Position numbers and translations under genes: made by a program | Origin: Cohnella mopanensis | Lineage (GTDB): Bacteria; Bacillota; Bacilli; Paenibacillales; Paenibacillaceae | NCBI RefSeq assembly: GCF_022352055.1 | Contig: NZ_JAKRWM010000015.1 | Coordinates: 62,001-126,000 of the forward strand | Direction of reading: 5' to 3' | DNA: 64,000 bases | Notes under the pieces: model-generated | Databases searched by the model: none | What the model saw: only the letters and a program-made list of their open reading frames with translations | Told to the model about the DNA's origin: nothing | Shown here: positions 26,143 through 35,639 of the stretch, in pieces | How positions within the stretch are numbered: the stretch's first letter is position 1 | How the letters are laid out: every line of letters starts with the position of its first letter

Positions 26143-26158
26143 TTGAATACGCTTACAA
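26143..26158 (+). promoter_or_regulatory. Possible CcpA cre site
   Basis: TTGAATACGCTTACAA fits the catabolite-responsive element WTGNAARCGNWWWCAW with one mismatch. It is about 50 bases before the solute-binding protein gene. Glucose repression of this operon through CcpA is the likely meaning. Confidence 0.45.
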
Positions 26159-26206
26159 AGCTGAAGTCTACCTTAAAAACAGTTACTTGATCAGGGAGGT
26201 CAATCA

Positions 26207-27556
26207 ATGAAAAAGAAAGCGAAAGTATTAAGCGTTACATCAATGGCAGTCACAATGCTTCTTAGTTTAGCGGCTTGCGGATCGGATAACGACAATCCGT
26301 CGGCAAGCAATACGGCAAGCCCGACGGAACAGAGTTCAAGCAACACAGGGAACGGAGAGAAAGTGAAGCTTAGAATCGTAACGCTTACGACGGATGAAAA
26401 TCGCAATAACATCATGGAGCAGTATATCAAACCCAACGTTGCCAAGGCGCTTCCGAATGTGGAAGTGGAATTCGAACCTGGCGGCGGCGGCGAAGACATG
26501 GCGAACAAATTGAAAACGTACAACTCTTCCGGTGATATGCCAGACGTATTCTGGGATGATGCGGGGTTCTTCATTCCGTTGAACAATACGGGCAGCATTA
26601 TGGATTTGACCCCATACATTACCAAGGACGGATTCTTGGATAAGTACGACGTGCCCGGCGCGTTGAAGCATATCGACGGCAAGATTTACAGCTTGTCCTC
26701 CGGATCTGACACCTACTTTACGCCTGTTATCTTCTATCATAAAGATATGTTCGAGAAGGCGGGGGTGAAAGTTCCGACAACGTTCGACGAATTGCTCGAG
26801 GCATCGAAGAAACTTAACGCAAATGACATGGTGCCGGCGGTTACTCCTGGTAAGGGAGGCTGGGGACCGCAACTTTTCTTGCTTCAACAAATGGTTCAAA
26901 TCGGCGACCCTCAAGCGATGGAAGACCTTGTGAGCAATAAAACGGACTTTAACAATCCGTCCGTTAAGGCCGGCGCATCCCGTATTGAGCAATTGGTTAA
27001 GGCGGACTTCTTCCCGAAAGGCATTGCCAATCTTGACTACGGTCCGGCCATGGAGATGTTTACCTCGAAGAAAGCGGCCATGCTGATGATGTTTACTTGG
27101 GAACTGCCGAATCTGGCGAAAGACGATACGGTTGATTTCTTCCCGTTCCCAAGCGCCAGCGATAAGTACGATTCTGCAAAACACGTACAGTACTGGGGTT
27201 CTCCTTTGAACGGATACGCGGTCAACGCGAAGACCAAACATCCGGAGGAGGCGGTCAAGCTAGCTGAATTCCTTGCGATGATGGATGCGAAATATTTTGA
27301 ATCCAAAGGTGCGCCGGTGTCATTGAACACGGGCGATGCGGCGCCGGAGCCAGGTCCGCTTATGAAGAAATTCATTGACTGGTACAATCCTATTCCTACG
27401 AAAATTCCTTCTCTTGCACTAAACTCGTTGGACGCGAAGGTATCTGCAGAGTTGGGATCGCAAGGAGCAAGCTTGTTGACAGGCGAATATTCTACTGATC
27501 AATTTATTGAGGCGATGCAGAAGGTATGGAGTCAAAATACGTGGTTTAATCAATAA
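26207..27556 (+). CDS. ABC transporter extracellular sugar-binding lipoprotein
   Basis: A 449-aa family-1 solute-binding protein. The signal peptide ends in a lipobox LAAC (Cys24), followed by a Ser/Thr-rich linker. The mature protein has the usual landmarks: M-P-D-V-F-W-D near 110, a helical FDELLEASKKLN segment, and the S-P-L-N-G-Y-A-V-N hinge late in the sequence. It captures a sugar outside the membrane and passes it to the permeases encoded next. AGGGAGG precedes the ATG. No ATPase gene is in the operon; such importers usually share an MsmX-type ATPase encoded elsewhere. Confidence 0.92.
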   Translation: MKKKAKVLSVTSMAVTMLLSLAACGSDNDNPSASNTASPTEQSSSNTGNGEKVKLRIVTLTTDENRNNIMEQYIKPNVAKALPNVEVEFEPGGGGEDMANKLKTYNSSGDMPDVFWDDAGFFIPLNNTGSIMDLTPYITKDGFLDKYDVPGALKHIDGKIYSLSSGSDTYFTPVIFYHKDMFEKAGVKVPTTFDELLEASKKLNANDMVPAVTPGKGGWGPQLFLLQQMVQIGDPQAMEDLVSNKTDFNNPSVKAGASRIEQLVKADFFPKGIANLDYGPAMEMFTSKKAAMLMMFTWELPNLAKDDTVDFFPFPSASDKYDSAKHVQYWGSPLNGYAVNAKTKHPEEAVKLAEFLAMMDAKYFESKGAPVSLNTGDAAPEPGPLMKKFIDWYNPIPTKIPSLALNSLDAKVSAELGSQGASLLTGEYSTDQFIEAMQKVWSQNTWFNQ

Positions 27557-27582
27557 GAAATAGGCGTTTAATGGTGGAATAG

Positions 27583-27613
27583 CTCATGCCCCTCAATACC
27601 TTGGGGGCATGAG
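27583..27613 (+). terminator. Intercistronic stem-loop after the binding-protein gene
   Basis: CTCATGCCCC and GGGGGCATGAG flank a 10-base loop. No T-run follows. Its position between binding protein and permease genes suggests mRNA protection or partial termination that keeps binding-protein levels high. Confidence 0.6.
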
Positions 27614-27638
27614 TATTAAATAAATGGTGGAGAGCGCT

Positions 27639-28523
27639 ATGAACAAGTATTACAGTACCAAGATGTCCATATTCGTGTTTGCTGCACCGGCATTGCTGTT
27701 ATTCACCGTTTTTTGCGTATATCCTCTGTTTCCGGAAATATGGATGAGCTTGCATAATCATGACGGCTTCCGAAATTTGGGGTTTGTCGGACTAGACAAC
27801 TACAAGGATATGCTATCTTCTTCGTCATTCTGGCTTGCCCATAAGAATACGTACCTTATTGTTGGAATTTCGGTATTGATTGGGCTGCCTCTTTCCTTGA
27901 TGCTGGCCCTGTTCATGGATGTACAGAATCCGAGGTTTCGGCGCATCTTCAAAACGTCGGCCATGTTTCCCGCCATTTTGTCGGTAACGGTCGTCTCGCA
28001 GATTTGGGTGTCCTTTTATGATCCTAACTGGGGACTATTCAATACTATTCTGAAATCAATTGGTCTTGAGTCCTGGACCCATTCATGGTTAACGGAACGT
28101 AAAACGGTGATGCCCAGTATCGGACTGAGCTTCCTATGGCAATACATTGGATTGAACGCCATGCTATTCTATGCGGGAATTAAGACCATTCCCAAAAATT
28201 ACTATGAAGCGGCATTAATTGACGGTGCTAACTTTGTTCAAGTATGCATTCGAATTACGATTCCGTTGCTACAAGATATAACCAAATACGTATTGATCCT
28301 GTCCACGTTAGGTTCCATGGCCTTTTACGCGCAAGTCCGAGTTATGACTGCCGGAGGCCCAGGCGACACGTCTAGAACGGTCGTCTATCAAATGTATTAC
28401 ACAGCCTTTGGAACGTCTGAATTCGGTAAAGGAACGGCCATAGCGGTTATCTTTATCCTGGAATGCCTCTTGATCTCCTTTCTCATTCAGCGATTCGTTG
28501 CAAGAGAAAAATTAGAGTTCTAG
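27639..28523 (+). CDS. Sugar ABC transporter permease (MalF/UgpA type)
   Basis: A 294-aa inner-membrane subunit with six predicted transmembrane segments. The EAA loop that contacts the ATPase is EAALIDGANFVQVCIRITIPLL near residue 190. The first segment is FAAPALLLFTVFCVYPLF. The start at 27639 is chosen because TGGTGGAGAG lies before it; an ATG at 27624 overlaps this site. It forms a heterodimer with the next gene product to import the sugar held by the 26207 lipoprotein. Confidence 0.9.
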   Translation: MNKYYSTKMSIFVFAAPALLLFTVFCVYPLFPEIWMSLHNHDGFRNLGFVGLDNYKDMLSSSSFWLAHKNTYLIVGISVLIGLPLSLMLALFMDVQNPRFRRIFKTSAMFPAILSVTVVSQIWVSFYDPNWGLFNTILKSIGLESWTHSWLTERKTVMPSIGLSFLWQYIGLNAMLFYAGIKTIPKNYYEAALIDGANFVQVCIRITIPLLQDITKYVLILSTLGSMAFYAQVRVMTAGGPGDTSRTVVYQMYYTAFGTSEFGKGTAIAVIFILECLLISFLIQRFVAREKLEF

Positions 28524-28533
28524 GGGGAGAGTT

Positions 28534-29346
28534 ATGAAAACTATAAGCCGCGTCTTTTGGCTTCTCATAAGTTGCACGTTTTTGTTTCCTTTATATTGGA
28601 TGATCACGATGTCGTTTAAGTCTAAAGCCGAAGCTTATAGTAATCCGTACGGCATCCCTCATAATTGGGATTGGGGAAACTTCGGGGATGCGTTGTCACA
28701 GTATCATTTCTTTAAGTACCTCCAAAACAGCTTCATTTATACCATAGGAACGATAGTCGTTACGTTGGCGGCAGGCAGCATGCTCGCCTATTGCTTAAGC
28801 CGAATGCAGTGGCGATTTAGCGCGATGACGCTGTTTTATGTTTCCTTGGGTTTGATCGTTCCCATTGAAGTCGTCTTAATTCCACTATTTCAATTGGTGA
28901 AACTGTTGCATATCAAGGATAGCTACTTGGGTCTCGTTTTGCCGTATTCCGGGTTCGCGATCGCATCCTGCGTTCTGATGCTATACGCTTTTCTCCGTTC
29001 CCTGCCCAAAGAGCTGGAAGAAGCTGCGTGCATGGATGGCGCGAACGTATATCAAACATTCCAGAAAATCATTCTCCCGATTATCATGCCTGCGTTGGTG
29101 ACGCAATGCGTTCTGCTTTTCATGCGTATTTGGAACGAGTTCCCGCTGGCCTTCGTCATTGCTTCCAAAGACGACTTCCGCCCGTTAACCGTCGGTTTGC
29201 TTGATTTTTTCGTTAGCGTCGGCGTTTCGGACTGGGGGCTTATCGGAGCATCCATGCTTCTATCGAGTTTACCAACGATCATCGTATATATGCTCGGAAA
29301 TGAAAAAATTGAGAACGCGTTGACGGCAGGCGCTATTTTGAAGTGA
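28534..29346 (+). CDS. Sugar ABC transporter permease (MalG/UgpE type)
   Basis: A 270-aa second permease with six membrane spans. The EAA loop reads EEAACMDGANVYQTFQKIIL near residue 165, and the C-terminus ends LTAGAILK, the G-A-x-K ending typical of MalG-type subunits. It lies 10 bases after the first permease and has GGGGGAGAG before its ATG. It completes the first importer. Confidence 0.9.
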   Translation: MKTISRVFWLLISCTFLFPLYWMITMSFKSKAEAYSNPYGIPHNWDWGNFGDALSQYHFFKYLQNSFIYTIGTIVVTLAAGSMLAYCLSRMQWRFSAMTLFYVSLGLIVPIEVVLIPLFQLVKLLHIKDSYLGLVLPYSGFAIASCVLMLYAFLRSLPKELEEAACMDGANVYQTFQKIILPIIMPALVTQCVLLFMRIWNEFPLAFVIASKDDFRPLTVGLLDFFVSVGVSDWGLIGASMLLSSLPTIIVYMLGNEKIENALTAGAILK

Positions 29347-29453
29347 ACATTCAGTCAAGCTTGCGCATCTCGAATAATTCCAATCCACAAGGTGCACCCT
29401 ATGGCATAGCGGATAACGCTTATCCATTCCTAATTTAAGGGGGCATTATACTC

Positions 29454-30059
29454 GTGCGTAAAGGAATGATTGTCACTTCCGTCCTATTGTCATCCGTGAT
29501 CGCTTTGACGGGATGCATGGGAAAGACGGGAGATTTAGGTAACAAGAACATTCGACCTAATTCCGTCCGAGGTTACAATAACGTAACGGGTAACGGGATT
29601 AACAACAAAATGCGTTTTGCCAACGATCAAGACAATGCGCAGAACCGGATGTACGGGGAAAGGAAAATAAATAACAATGTGATCGGCATGCATGGGAATT
29701 CACGCATAGAGATGAGCGATAAAATCGCCGACAAGATCGCGGCGATACCAGGCATCTCCTCGGCTTACGTGATGATGACCGATCATAACGCCTATGTTGC
29801 CGTTAAGGAAGAAGACAAAGCGAATACGGGCCATTCCGCGGTAACGGATGCCGTGAAGGACAAGATCGCGGACCATGTCAAGTCGTTGTCGCCTTCGGTA
29901 GGGAACGTCTACGTCTCCGCCAATCCGGATTTTACCGGGCGGATGGAAGGTTATGCGCACGACGTAAAAGCAGGTCATCCGATTCAAGGTTTAATAGTCG
30001 AGTTCAACGCGCTTGTAGAGCGGATCTTCCCTGCTCACTCGGGCACGAGACACCGTTAA
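29454..30059 (+). CDS. YhcN/YlaJ-family sporulation lipoprotein
   Basis: A 201-aa lipoprotein: basic start, hydrophobic core and lipobox LTGC (Cys21). The mature part is Asn-rich, then matches the YhcN/YlaJ family in ADKIAAIPGISSAYVMMTDHNAYVAV and a following domain with VKDKIADHVKSLSPSVGNVYVSANPDF. Members are found in the spore membrane or cortex layer and affect germination or outgrowth. The GTG start follows AAGGGGGC. It is between two sugar modules but is probably a separate unit, since it has its own terminator and a 107-base upstream gap. Confidence 0.85.
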   Translation: MRKGMIVTSVLLSSVIALTGCMGKTGDLGNKNIRPNSVRGYNNVTGNGINNKMRFANDQDNAQNRMYGERKINNNVIGMHGNSRIEMSDKIADKIAAIPGISSAYVMMTDHNAYVAVKEEDKANTGHSAVTDAVKDKIADHVKSLSPSVGNVYVSANPDFTGRMEGYAHDVKAGHPIQGLIVEFNALVERIFPAHSGTRHR

Positions 30060-30080
30060 TTCGGTTACCGATTGAACGAA

Positions 30081-30118
30081 AGCCGAGATCAAAGCAGCGA
30101 CTTTGATCTCGGCTTTTT
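30081..30118 (+). terminator. Intrinsic terminator of the YhcN-like gene
   Basis: A perfect 13-bp stem (GCCGAGATCAAAG / CTTTGATCTCGGC) with a six-base loop is followed by TTTTTG. The remaining 250 bases up to the next gene are AT-rich and hold a small palindrome (AATAC...GTATT, near 30317) but no clear promoter match. Confidence 0.9.
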
Positions 30119-30375
30119 GCTGTCGAAATCCGCTGATCCATCCGCTATCCGGTTCAACGAATGCAGACTGCCGGCAACTTGCCATGGGTCGATTCTTTAT
30201 TCTACCGAAGCAAGATAGGTTCGAAACACATTCGCATACAAATTGTCTGCGCTTTCATAGTTGAAATCGCCGGTATGTTGAAACAATGCAATTATCTTTA
30301 CTTTTTTAACCGGACAATACAAAATGTATTTTACATTCACCGATCATAATGAAGCACTCTCTAGGAGGAAGGCAG

Positions 30376-31938
30376 ATGCATAAGGTACTGATCGTCGATG
30401 ACGAGATTTTCGTACGCAAAGGGTTAATTAACCTGCTTGATTGGTCGTCGCTGCAATTTGAGATATGCGGCGAAGCTGAGAACGGCGTTGAAGCATTGAA
30501 CCTCATTAAGCAATTAACCCCGGATCTCGTGATCGTAGATATACGAATGCCTGTGCTTGATGGCCTGGAGCTCATCCGCCAAGTCAATGAACAGGGAGAG
30601 CATCAGCCGGTATTTATCATTTTAAGCGGGTATCCCGATTTTTCTTACGCGCAGCAAGCGTTCCGTTACAATGTGTCGGACTATATTCTGAAACCGGTCA
30701 ATGAACAGGAGCTTACCTCTACCTTGAAGCATATCGCGGTTACGCTGAATCAGCAGCAGCTCCTATCGATGACAAGGGAAAAACCGCTTGTCGAGATGAT
30801 CATCGAAAGCTTGATCCAGGCCGAACCCGACGAGCAGGTGATGACCCTCATTGCGAAAACGCTTGAGCTTCCCATCGCCTCCTCTTATATCTATATCATT
30901 GCTGAAGTACAGGATAAGCTGGCACATCATGAAGTAGACTACATGCCCCAATTACTAACGCTTCTCAAGCGGTATTACCGACTAGAAGAACAACCGCTTC
31001 TCATTCATGTACGCGAACACAATCAATATGGATTTATCGTCCCCGCGCAAAAGCATGAGGAGCGAATCGATGATCAGCGGATAGGCTGCATGAGGCTGCA
31101 TCAATATCTGGAGAGAGGGCTTGCCACGAAAGTCGCTTTGTTCGCAGGCCATAAGGTCGATCACTTGGGTAAGATCGTTCATTCCCGAGTCAGCGCTGAC
31201 GAATGCTTGAATTATCGTTTTGCCGCAGGCTTTAACGGCGTATTCATGGCAACGGTGCTGCTAGAGCTGCCCTTATACTATTTCGATGTTGATGAAGAAC
31301 TGCACAGCAAGCTGATGTACGGGATTGAGAGCTATCACAAGGAAGGTTACACAAGCGGGATTGACGCCATTTTCACTGCTTTTCAGGAGCGGTATTTCGC
31401 TCCGGGCGCAGTTGCGAATACCGTACGTCGAATTATGATCGCGACGATCAATATGATCCGCCAACTGGCAGGAGATGAGAAGGAGCTGGCCTCCTTGGAG
31501 GAGTTGCTCAACTGGCAGACCAAATACCGTAATCTCGACCAGCTGAAGCAGGTATTCCTGAATTTCCTGGAGGAAGCTGCCGAGTATATTGCGGAGAAAC
31601 GAGGAGAGAAAGGCGAAGGCAATATTGAAAAAGTGAAAAAATATATCGACGGCCACTATAGAGAAAACATCTATCTGAAGGGCATCGCCGCCGATTTCCA
31701 GATGAACCCGATCTATCTTGGACAGCTGTTCCGCAAAAAATACGGTATGTACTTCAATGAATACCTGCTCTCGCTGCGGATTGAAGAGGCCAAGCGGCTG
31801 CTGCGGCAAACCAAAAAGCGCATGTATGAGATCGCGGAGCAGGTCGGATTCCAGAACGCGGATTATTTTGCCGCACAATTTGAGAAGCTTGAGAAGATGA
31901 CGCCTACCGAATATCGGAATCGGATGATCGAACAATGA
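30376..31938 (+). CDS. YesN-type response regulator (second sugar module)
   Basis: A 520-aa regulator with a receiver domain (Asp55 in LVIVDIRMP; LSGYPDF; ILKPVNEQE) and an AraC-type DNA-binding domain at the C-terminus (LKGIAADFQMNPIYLGQLFRKKYG, IAEQVGFQNADYFAAQFEKL, TPTEYR). The start at 30376 follows AGGAGGA by 6 bases; the ATG at 30349 is before that site. In this module the regulator gene precedes the kinase gene, the reverse of the 22.5-kb module. It probably controls the binding-protein operon at 33819. Confidence 0.92.
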   Translation: MHKVLIVDDEIFVRKGLINLLDWSSLQFEICGEAENGVEALNLIKQLTPDLVIVDIRMPVLDGLELIRQVNEQGEHQPVFIILSGYPDFSYAQQAFRYNVSDYILKPVNEQELTSTLKHIAVTLNQQQLLSMTREKPLVEMIIESLIQAEPDEQVMTLIAKTLELPIASSYIYIIAEVQDKLAHHEVDYMPQLLTLLKRYYRLEEQPLLIHVREHNQYGFIVPAQKHEERIDDQRIGCMRLHQYLERGLATKVALFAGHKVDHLGKIVHSRVSADECLNYRFAAGFNGVFMATVLLELPLYYFDVDEELHSKLMYGIESYHKEGYTSGIDAIFTAFQERYFAPGAVANTVRRIMIATINMIRQLAGDEKELASLEELLNWQTKYRNLDQLKQVFLNFLEEAAEYIAEKRGEKGEGNIEKVKKYIDGHYRENIYLKGIAADFQMNPIYLGQLFRKKYGMYFNEYLLSLRIEEAKRLLRQTKKRMYEIAEQVGFQNADYFAAQFEKLEKMTPTEYRNRMIEQ

Positions 31939-31949
31939 GGAGGGCCGTC

Positions 31950-33704
31950 ATGCTTACCTTTGGATTTAACAACTTGAAGCTGCGAAGCAAGCTCATTCTG
32001 ATCTATGTCATCTGTGTGTTCTTGCCGATTGTGCTGACCAACGTGACGTTCTATCATGTAACAACAATCAACATTAAGAACCAGAAGACGGCCGATGCAG
32101 AAGAAGCGATTACGCTATTGCAATCCAAAATCGGAGCTTTGATTGACGATGCTGCAGGCATTGCTTATCTGTATTCGATTGACAGTCAGCTTAACAATCA
32201 CCTGAATATCGAACATACATCGAATGAAAACTACGTAGCGTCGCTTAAGAGCATATCGAGTATATTCAATCGCGGTGAAATGGAAGACAAAACGATCAGC
32301 TCCATTACGATCATGAGCGATAATCCGACCATTCTAGCCTCGAGTCATATTATCAAACTCGAAGATGAAATACGAAACACGGACTGGTATCGACAAAGTA
32401 AAAATTACAGCCGTACATATCCCCATCTGTATGTGACGCACGACAGGATCAGCGTAATTCAAAAGCTGTCGGATCCACGTTATGAGGCTTACGAGAATGT
32501 GGTCAAAATCGACCTGAACACGAACTATATTAATCAGGTTATAAACTTGTCTGCCTTTACAGGCGATTTCTACCTGATCGATCCCGATGATCAAGCGCGC
32601 TATGGTCGTCTGGCGAACGGTCAACCCAGCGAGGGGATCACTGCTGACCAGACGCTGGCGCTCCATGATATTCCGAAACCCGACAAGCCGATCGTGATTA
32701 CCAAGCCCTATCAATCGAGTCGTTATTTGGGAAACTGGAAAGTATACGGCGTTCTTGATGAAGAGAAAATCTTGTACGACGTCAGGCAATCCGGTCAGTT
32801 CATCCTGTGGTTCGCCGGGATTAACTTCCTGGTTCCGACAATTGTCATCCTCATACTCTCGCGTTCGATCCATTCGCGCATTCAGAATATTCTCCGGCAC
32901 ATGAAATCGATTAAGGGCAAAGACTTCGAACGAATTCCATATCATCGGGAACGAGATGAAGTAGGCGAGCTTGCCGTCGAATTCAATCGCATGAGCTCGC
33001 GGATCGAGAACTTAATCAATGATGTCTATGTGGTAGAAATTCAGAAGAAGGAGCTGGAGCTGCGGCAGAGACAAGCCCAGCTGCATGCGCTACATAGTCA
33101 GATCAACCCTCATTTCTTGTTTAATTCACTCGAGACGATCCGGATGCGTAGTCAGATGAAGGGTGAATCTCAGACAGCCAAGACGATTCAGAATATGGCG
33201 ACAATCTTCCGGAAGTCTATCCTATGGAAGCGAAGTTTCGTGACGATTCGCGAGGAACTGGAGTTAATCGAGTGCTTCCTGGAAATACAGAAGTATCGGT
33301 TCGACAGCAAGCTCGAGTATCATATCGAGGTTGCTCAATCCGTCATGGACATTGAAATTCCTAAGATGGCATTCTTGCCCTTCGTGGAAAATGCGAGTAT
33401 TCACGGCATCGAGAACATACCTGGCATTGGTTATATTACGATTCAAATTGCGCAAGAGCAGGATGAGATTGTGTTCATCATCTCGGACAATGGCGTGGGC
33501 ATCGAACAAGAGAAGATCGATGAGCTTTACCGCTACTTCGAAGAAGATGCAGCCATGGGCGACTCCATAGGCATGAAAAATGTCATTACCCGTCTCAAAA
33601 TCTGTTACGGTGAATCGTTCAGCTTCGCAATCGCCAGCGAACGACATAAAGGAACGCGGATTACGCTCCGGTTGCCGATCGTTCAAAAAAAAGAAGTATT
33701 CTAA
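31950..33704 (+). CDS. YesM-type sensor histidine kinase (second sugar module)
   Basis: A 584-aa kinase with one N-terminal membrane segment (LILIYVICVFLPIVLTNVTF), an extracellular sensor domain of about 240 residues, a second segment (FILWFAGINFLVPTIVILIL) and HAMP. The histidine box is HSQINPHFLFNSLE and the ATPase motifs are ENASIHGIENI and DNGVGIEQ. The start at 31950 has TGAGGAGGG six bases upstream; this site overlaps the stop of the regulator gene, giving tight coupling. It is the partner of the 30376 regulator. Confidence 0.92.
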   Translation: MLTFGFNNLKLRSKLILIYVICVFLPIVLTNVTFYHVTTINIKNQKTADAEEAITLLQSKIGALIDDAAGIAYLYSIDSQLNNHLNIEHTSNENYVASLKSISSIFNRGEMEDKTISSITIMSDNPTILASSHIIKLEDEIRNTDWYRQSKNYSRTYPHLYVTHDRISVIQKLSDPRYEAYENVVKIDLNTNYINQVINLSAFTGDFYLIDPDDQARYGRLANGQPSEGITADQTLALHDIPKPDKPIVITKPYQSSRYLGNWKVYGVLDEEKILYDVRQSGQFILWFAGINFLVPTIVILILSRSIHSRIQNILRHMKSIKGKDFERIPYHRERDEVGELAVEFNRMSSRIENLINDVYVVEIQKKELELRQRQAQLHALHSQINPHFLFNSLETIRMRSQMKGESQTAKTIQNMATIFRKSILWKRSFVTIREELELIECFLEIQKYRFDSKLEYHIEVAQSVMDIEIPKMAFLPFVENASIHGIENIPGIGYITIQIAQEQDEIVFIISDNGVGIEQEKIDELYRYFEEDAAMGDSIGMKNVITRLKICYGESFSFAIASERHKGTRITLRLPIVQKKEVF

Positions 33705-33818
33705 GTCAAATCTCAACTATTCAAAGACGAATCTAAGGTTTGACATATAACAATGACAAGGCCTTTCTTCTATACTCAAGATGCTTAACAACTTAGGAAA
33801 GAGAAGGGGGATTTAACA

Positions 33819-35534
33819 GTGGTCAGAAAAAAGTGGCTGCTAACCAGCCTCGCCGTAGTCACGGCGGCAACACTCGTTCTAGCTGGTTGCTCGTCGAAAA
33901 AGGACGAAGGAGGAAAGAATGCAACCCCGGGTACTAACCCAAGTAATAGCACGACAACCGAAAGCAAGGCGCCAGAGGCAAACAAGGATCCGGTTACGTT
34001 CACGTACTACGGATTCGGAACGAACATTGACGTCCTTGCAAGCGAAACGACAATAGGCAAAATCCTTCGGGACCAAACAGGCGTCGATTGGAAAATGGAA
34101 TATGTTGTCGGAGATACGAGCACCAAGGCTGGCGTCATGATTGCCGGCGGCAAATATCCCGACGTCATTTCTCCTGTGGACCAGCTTCCCAAGCTGTTGG
34201 ATGCAGAGGCATTTATCCCGCTGAATGATCTGATCGAGAAATATGGCCCTAACATTAAGCGAGTGTACGGTCCTTATATGGACAAGATCACTAATGAGGA
34301 TGGCAACATCTACATCCTTCCGTTCACAGCCAATATCGGGGGCTACTTGATGGATCCTGACGCGGGCAGCAACTTCTACATTCAACGCAGAGTGTTGAAA
34401 GAATTCGGCTACCCGCAAGTGAAAACGCTTGATCAATACATGGAACTCATCGAGAAGTATCAAGCGAAATATCCGACCGTAGACGGCAAAGACACGACTG
34501 GGTTCCTGACCTTCGCTGGCGAACCGGGTCAGTTCTATACGATCACCAACGCTCCGATGCACTTGGCCGGATATCCGAACGACGGCAACGTATTGGTCGA
34601 TCTGGAGACTCATGAAGCCAAGCTCTATATGGGCACCGAATATGAGAAGAAATGGCTCCAAAAATTGAACGACATGTACCAGAAAGGCCTGGTCGATCCG
34701 GAATCCTTCACGGCGAACGGGGACCAATTCAAGGCAAAGCTGACTTCCGGCCGCGTGCTCGGTTTCGTCGGTTACATCTGGCAGATGGCTGATGCCATGA
34801 ATAACCTGAAGACGGCCGGAAATGACGATCTTCGTTATGTATCGCTTCCGATCGTGTTCGACGAAAGTATTACCGATGCTTATATGGATCCTCCTTCCTT
34901 CGTTAACAATCGCGGGCTTGGCATTAGCGTAAGCGCTAAAGATCCTGTACGTATCATTCAATATTGGGACAACCTGCTCAAGGAAGAGAATCAGAAGCTT
35001 GTGATGTGGGGAGAGGAAGGCGTTACGTACTCCAAGAATGAACAAGGTCGGTTTGTCATGAGCAAAGAGCAATTGGTAAATCGCAACGACAATGACTTCA
35101 AACGCAAGTACGGCTTTGCTTACTTTGAATATGAATGGCCGCGTTACGGCGACAACTCGGTATACGAGGACGGCAATGCGCAGAAACCATTCAGCCAGCC
35201 TGAGGTAGCAGACGTCAATTATACGGATGGCGATCGTACACTACTTAAGGCTTACAATATCGATACCTTCTCCGGCTTCTTCGCGAAACCAGTGGAAAGA
35301 CCATGGTATCCTGCGTGGAGCATCGAGAAGGCGGAAGGTTCTCCCGAACAGATCTTCAATCAGAAAGCCGGAGATCTTCAGCAGAAGTACTTTCCAAAGC
35401 TTGTGCTCTCCAAAGCGGGTCAGTTCGATTCCGTGTGGAATGATTACATGAAGGACTTCGGCAAGTTGAATGCTGCCGGCTTCGAAGCGTACATGACCGG
35501 CAAGGTGAAGGATCGTGTCGCAGGTAAATGGTAA
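33819..35534 (+). CDS. Extracellular solute-binding lipoprotein (LipO/LplA type)
   Basis: A 571-aa binding protein, longer than the 26207 one and typical of the LplA/LipO group found with LplB and YtcP permeases. The signal peptide ends LVLAGCSS (lipobox Cys23), followed by a Thr/Ser-rich linker. Mature motifs include YPDVISPVDQLPKLL, IYILPFT and the C-terminal KVKDRVAGKW. The GTG start follows GAAGGGGG. These proteins usually bind oligosaccharides. With GH95 and GH43 enzymes downstream the ligand may be a fucose- or arabinose/xylose-containing glycan fragment (inference). Confidence 0.9.
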   Translation: MVRKKWLLTSLAVVTAATLVLAGCSSKKDEGGKNATPGTNPSNSTTTESKAPEANKDPVTFTYYGFGTNIDVLASETTIGKILRDQTGVDWKMEYVVGDTSTKAGVMIAGGKYPDVISPVDQLPKLLDAEAFIPLNDLIEKYGPNIKRVYGPYMDKITNEDGNIYILPFTANIGGYLMDPDAGSNFYIQRRVLKEFGYPQVKTLDQYMELIEKYQAKYPTVDGKDTTGFLTFAGEPGQFYTITNAPMHLAGYPNDGNVLVDLETHEAKLYMGTEYEKKWLQKLNDMYQKGLVDPESFTANGDQFKAKLTSGRVLGFVGYIWQMADAMNNLKTAGNDDLRYVSLPIVFDESITDAYMDPPSFVNNRGLGISVSAKDPVRIIQYWDNLLKEENQKLVMWGEEGVTYSKNEQGRFVMSKEQLVNRNDNDFKRKYGFAYFEYEWPRYGDNSVYEDGNAQKPFSQPEVADVNYTDGDRTLLKAYNIDTFSGFFAKPVERPWYPAWSIEKAEGSPEQIFNQKAGDLQQKYFPKLVLSKAGQFDSVWNDYMKDFGKLNAAGFEAYMTGKVKDRVAGKW

Positions 35535-35562
35535 TCAGCGCAGCAAAATAGGAAATCTAGAC

Positions 35563-35590
35563 GGGAAAAGTGAAGTCATTCACTTTTCCC
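35563..35590 (+). terminator. Intercistronic stem-loop after the second binding-protein gene
   Basis: GGGAAAAGTGA and TCACTTTTCCC form a perfect 11-bp stem with a six-base loop and no T-run. It occupies the same place as the hairpin at 27583 in the first importer operon. Confidence 0.6.
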
Positions 35591-35639
35591 ATCTAAATTC
35601 TTAGGTCATACAAGATGATAGAGAAGGGAGACGAACCGA

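Noticed and set aside
26336..27241. 301-codon minus-strand frame
   Set aside because: Shadow of the sugar-binding lipoprotein gene.
33879..35072. 397-codon minus-strand frame
   Set aside because: It lies wholly inside the LipO-type binding-protein gene and has no ribosome site or motif.
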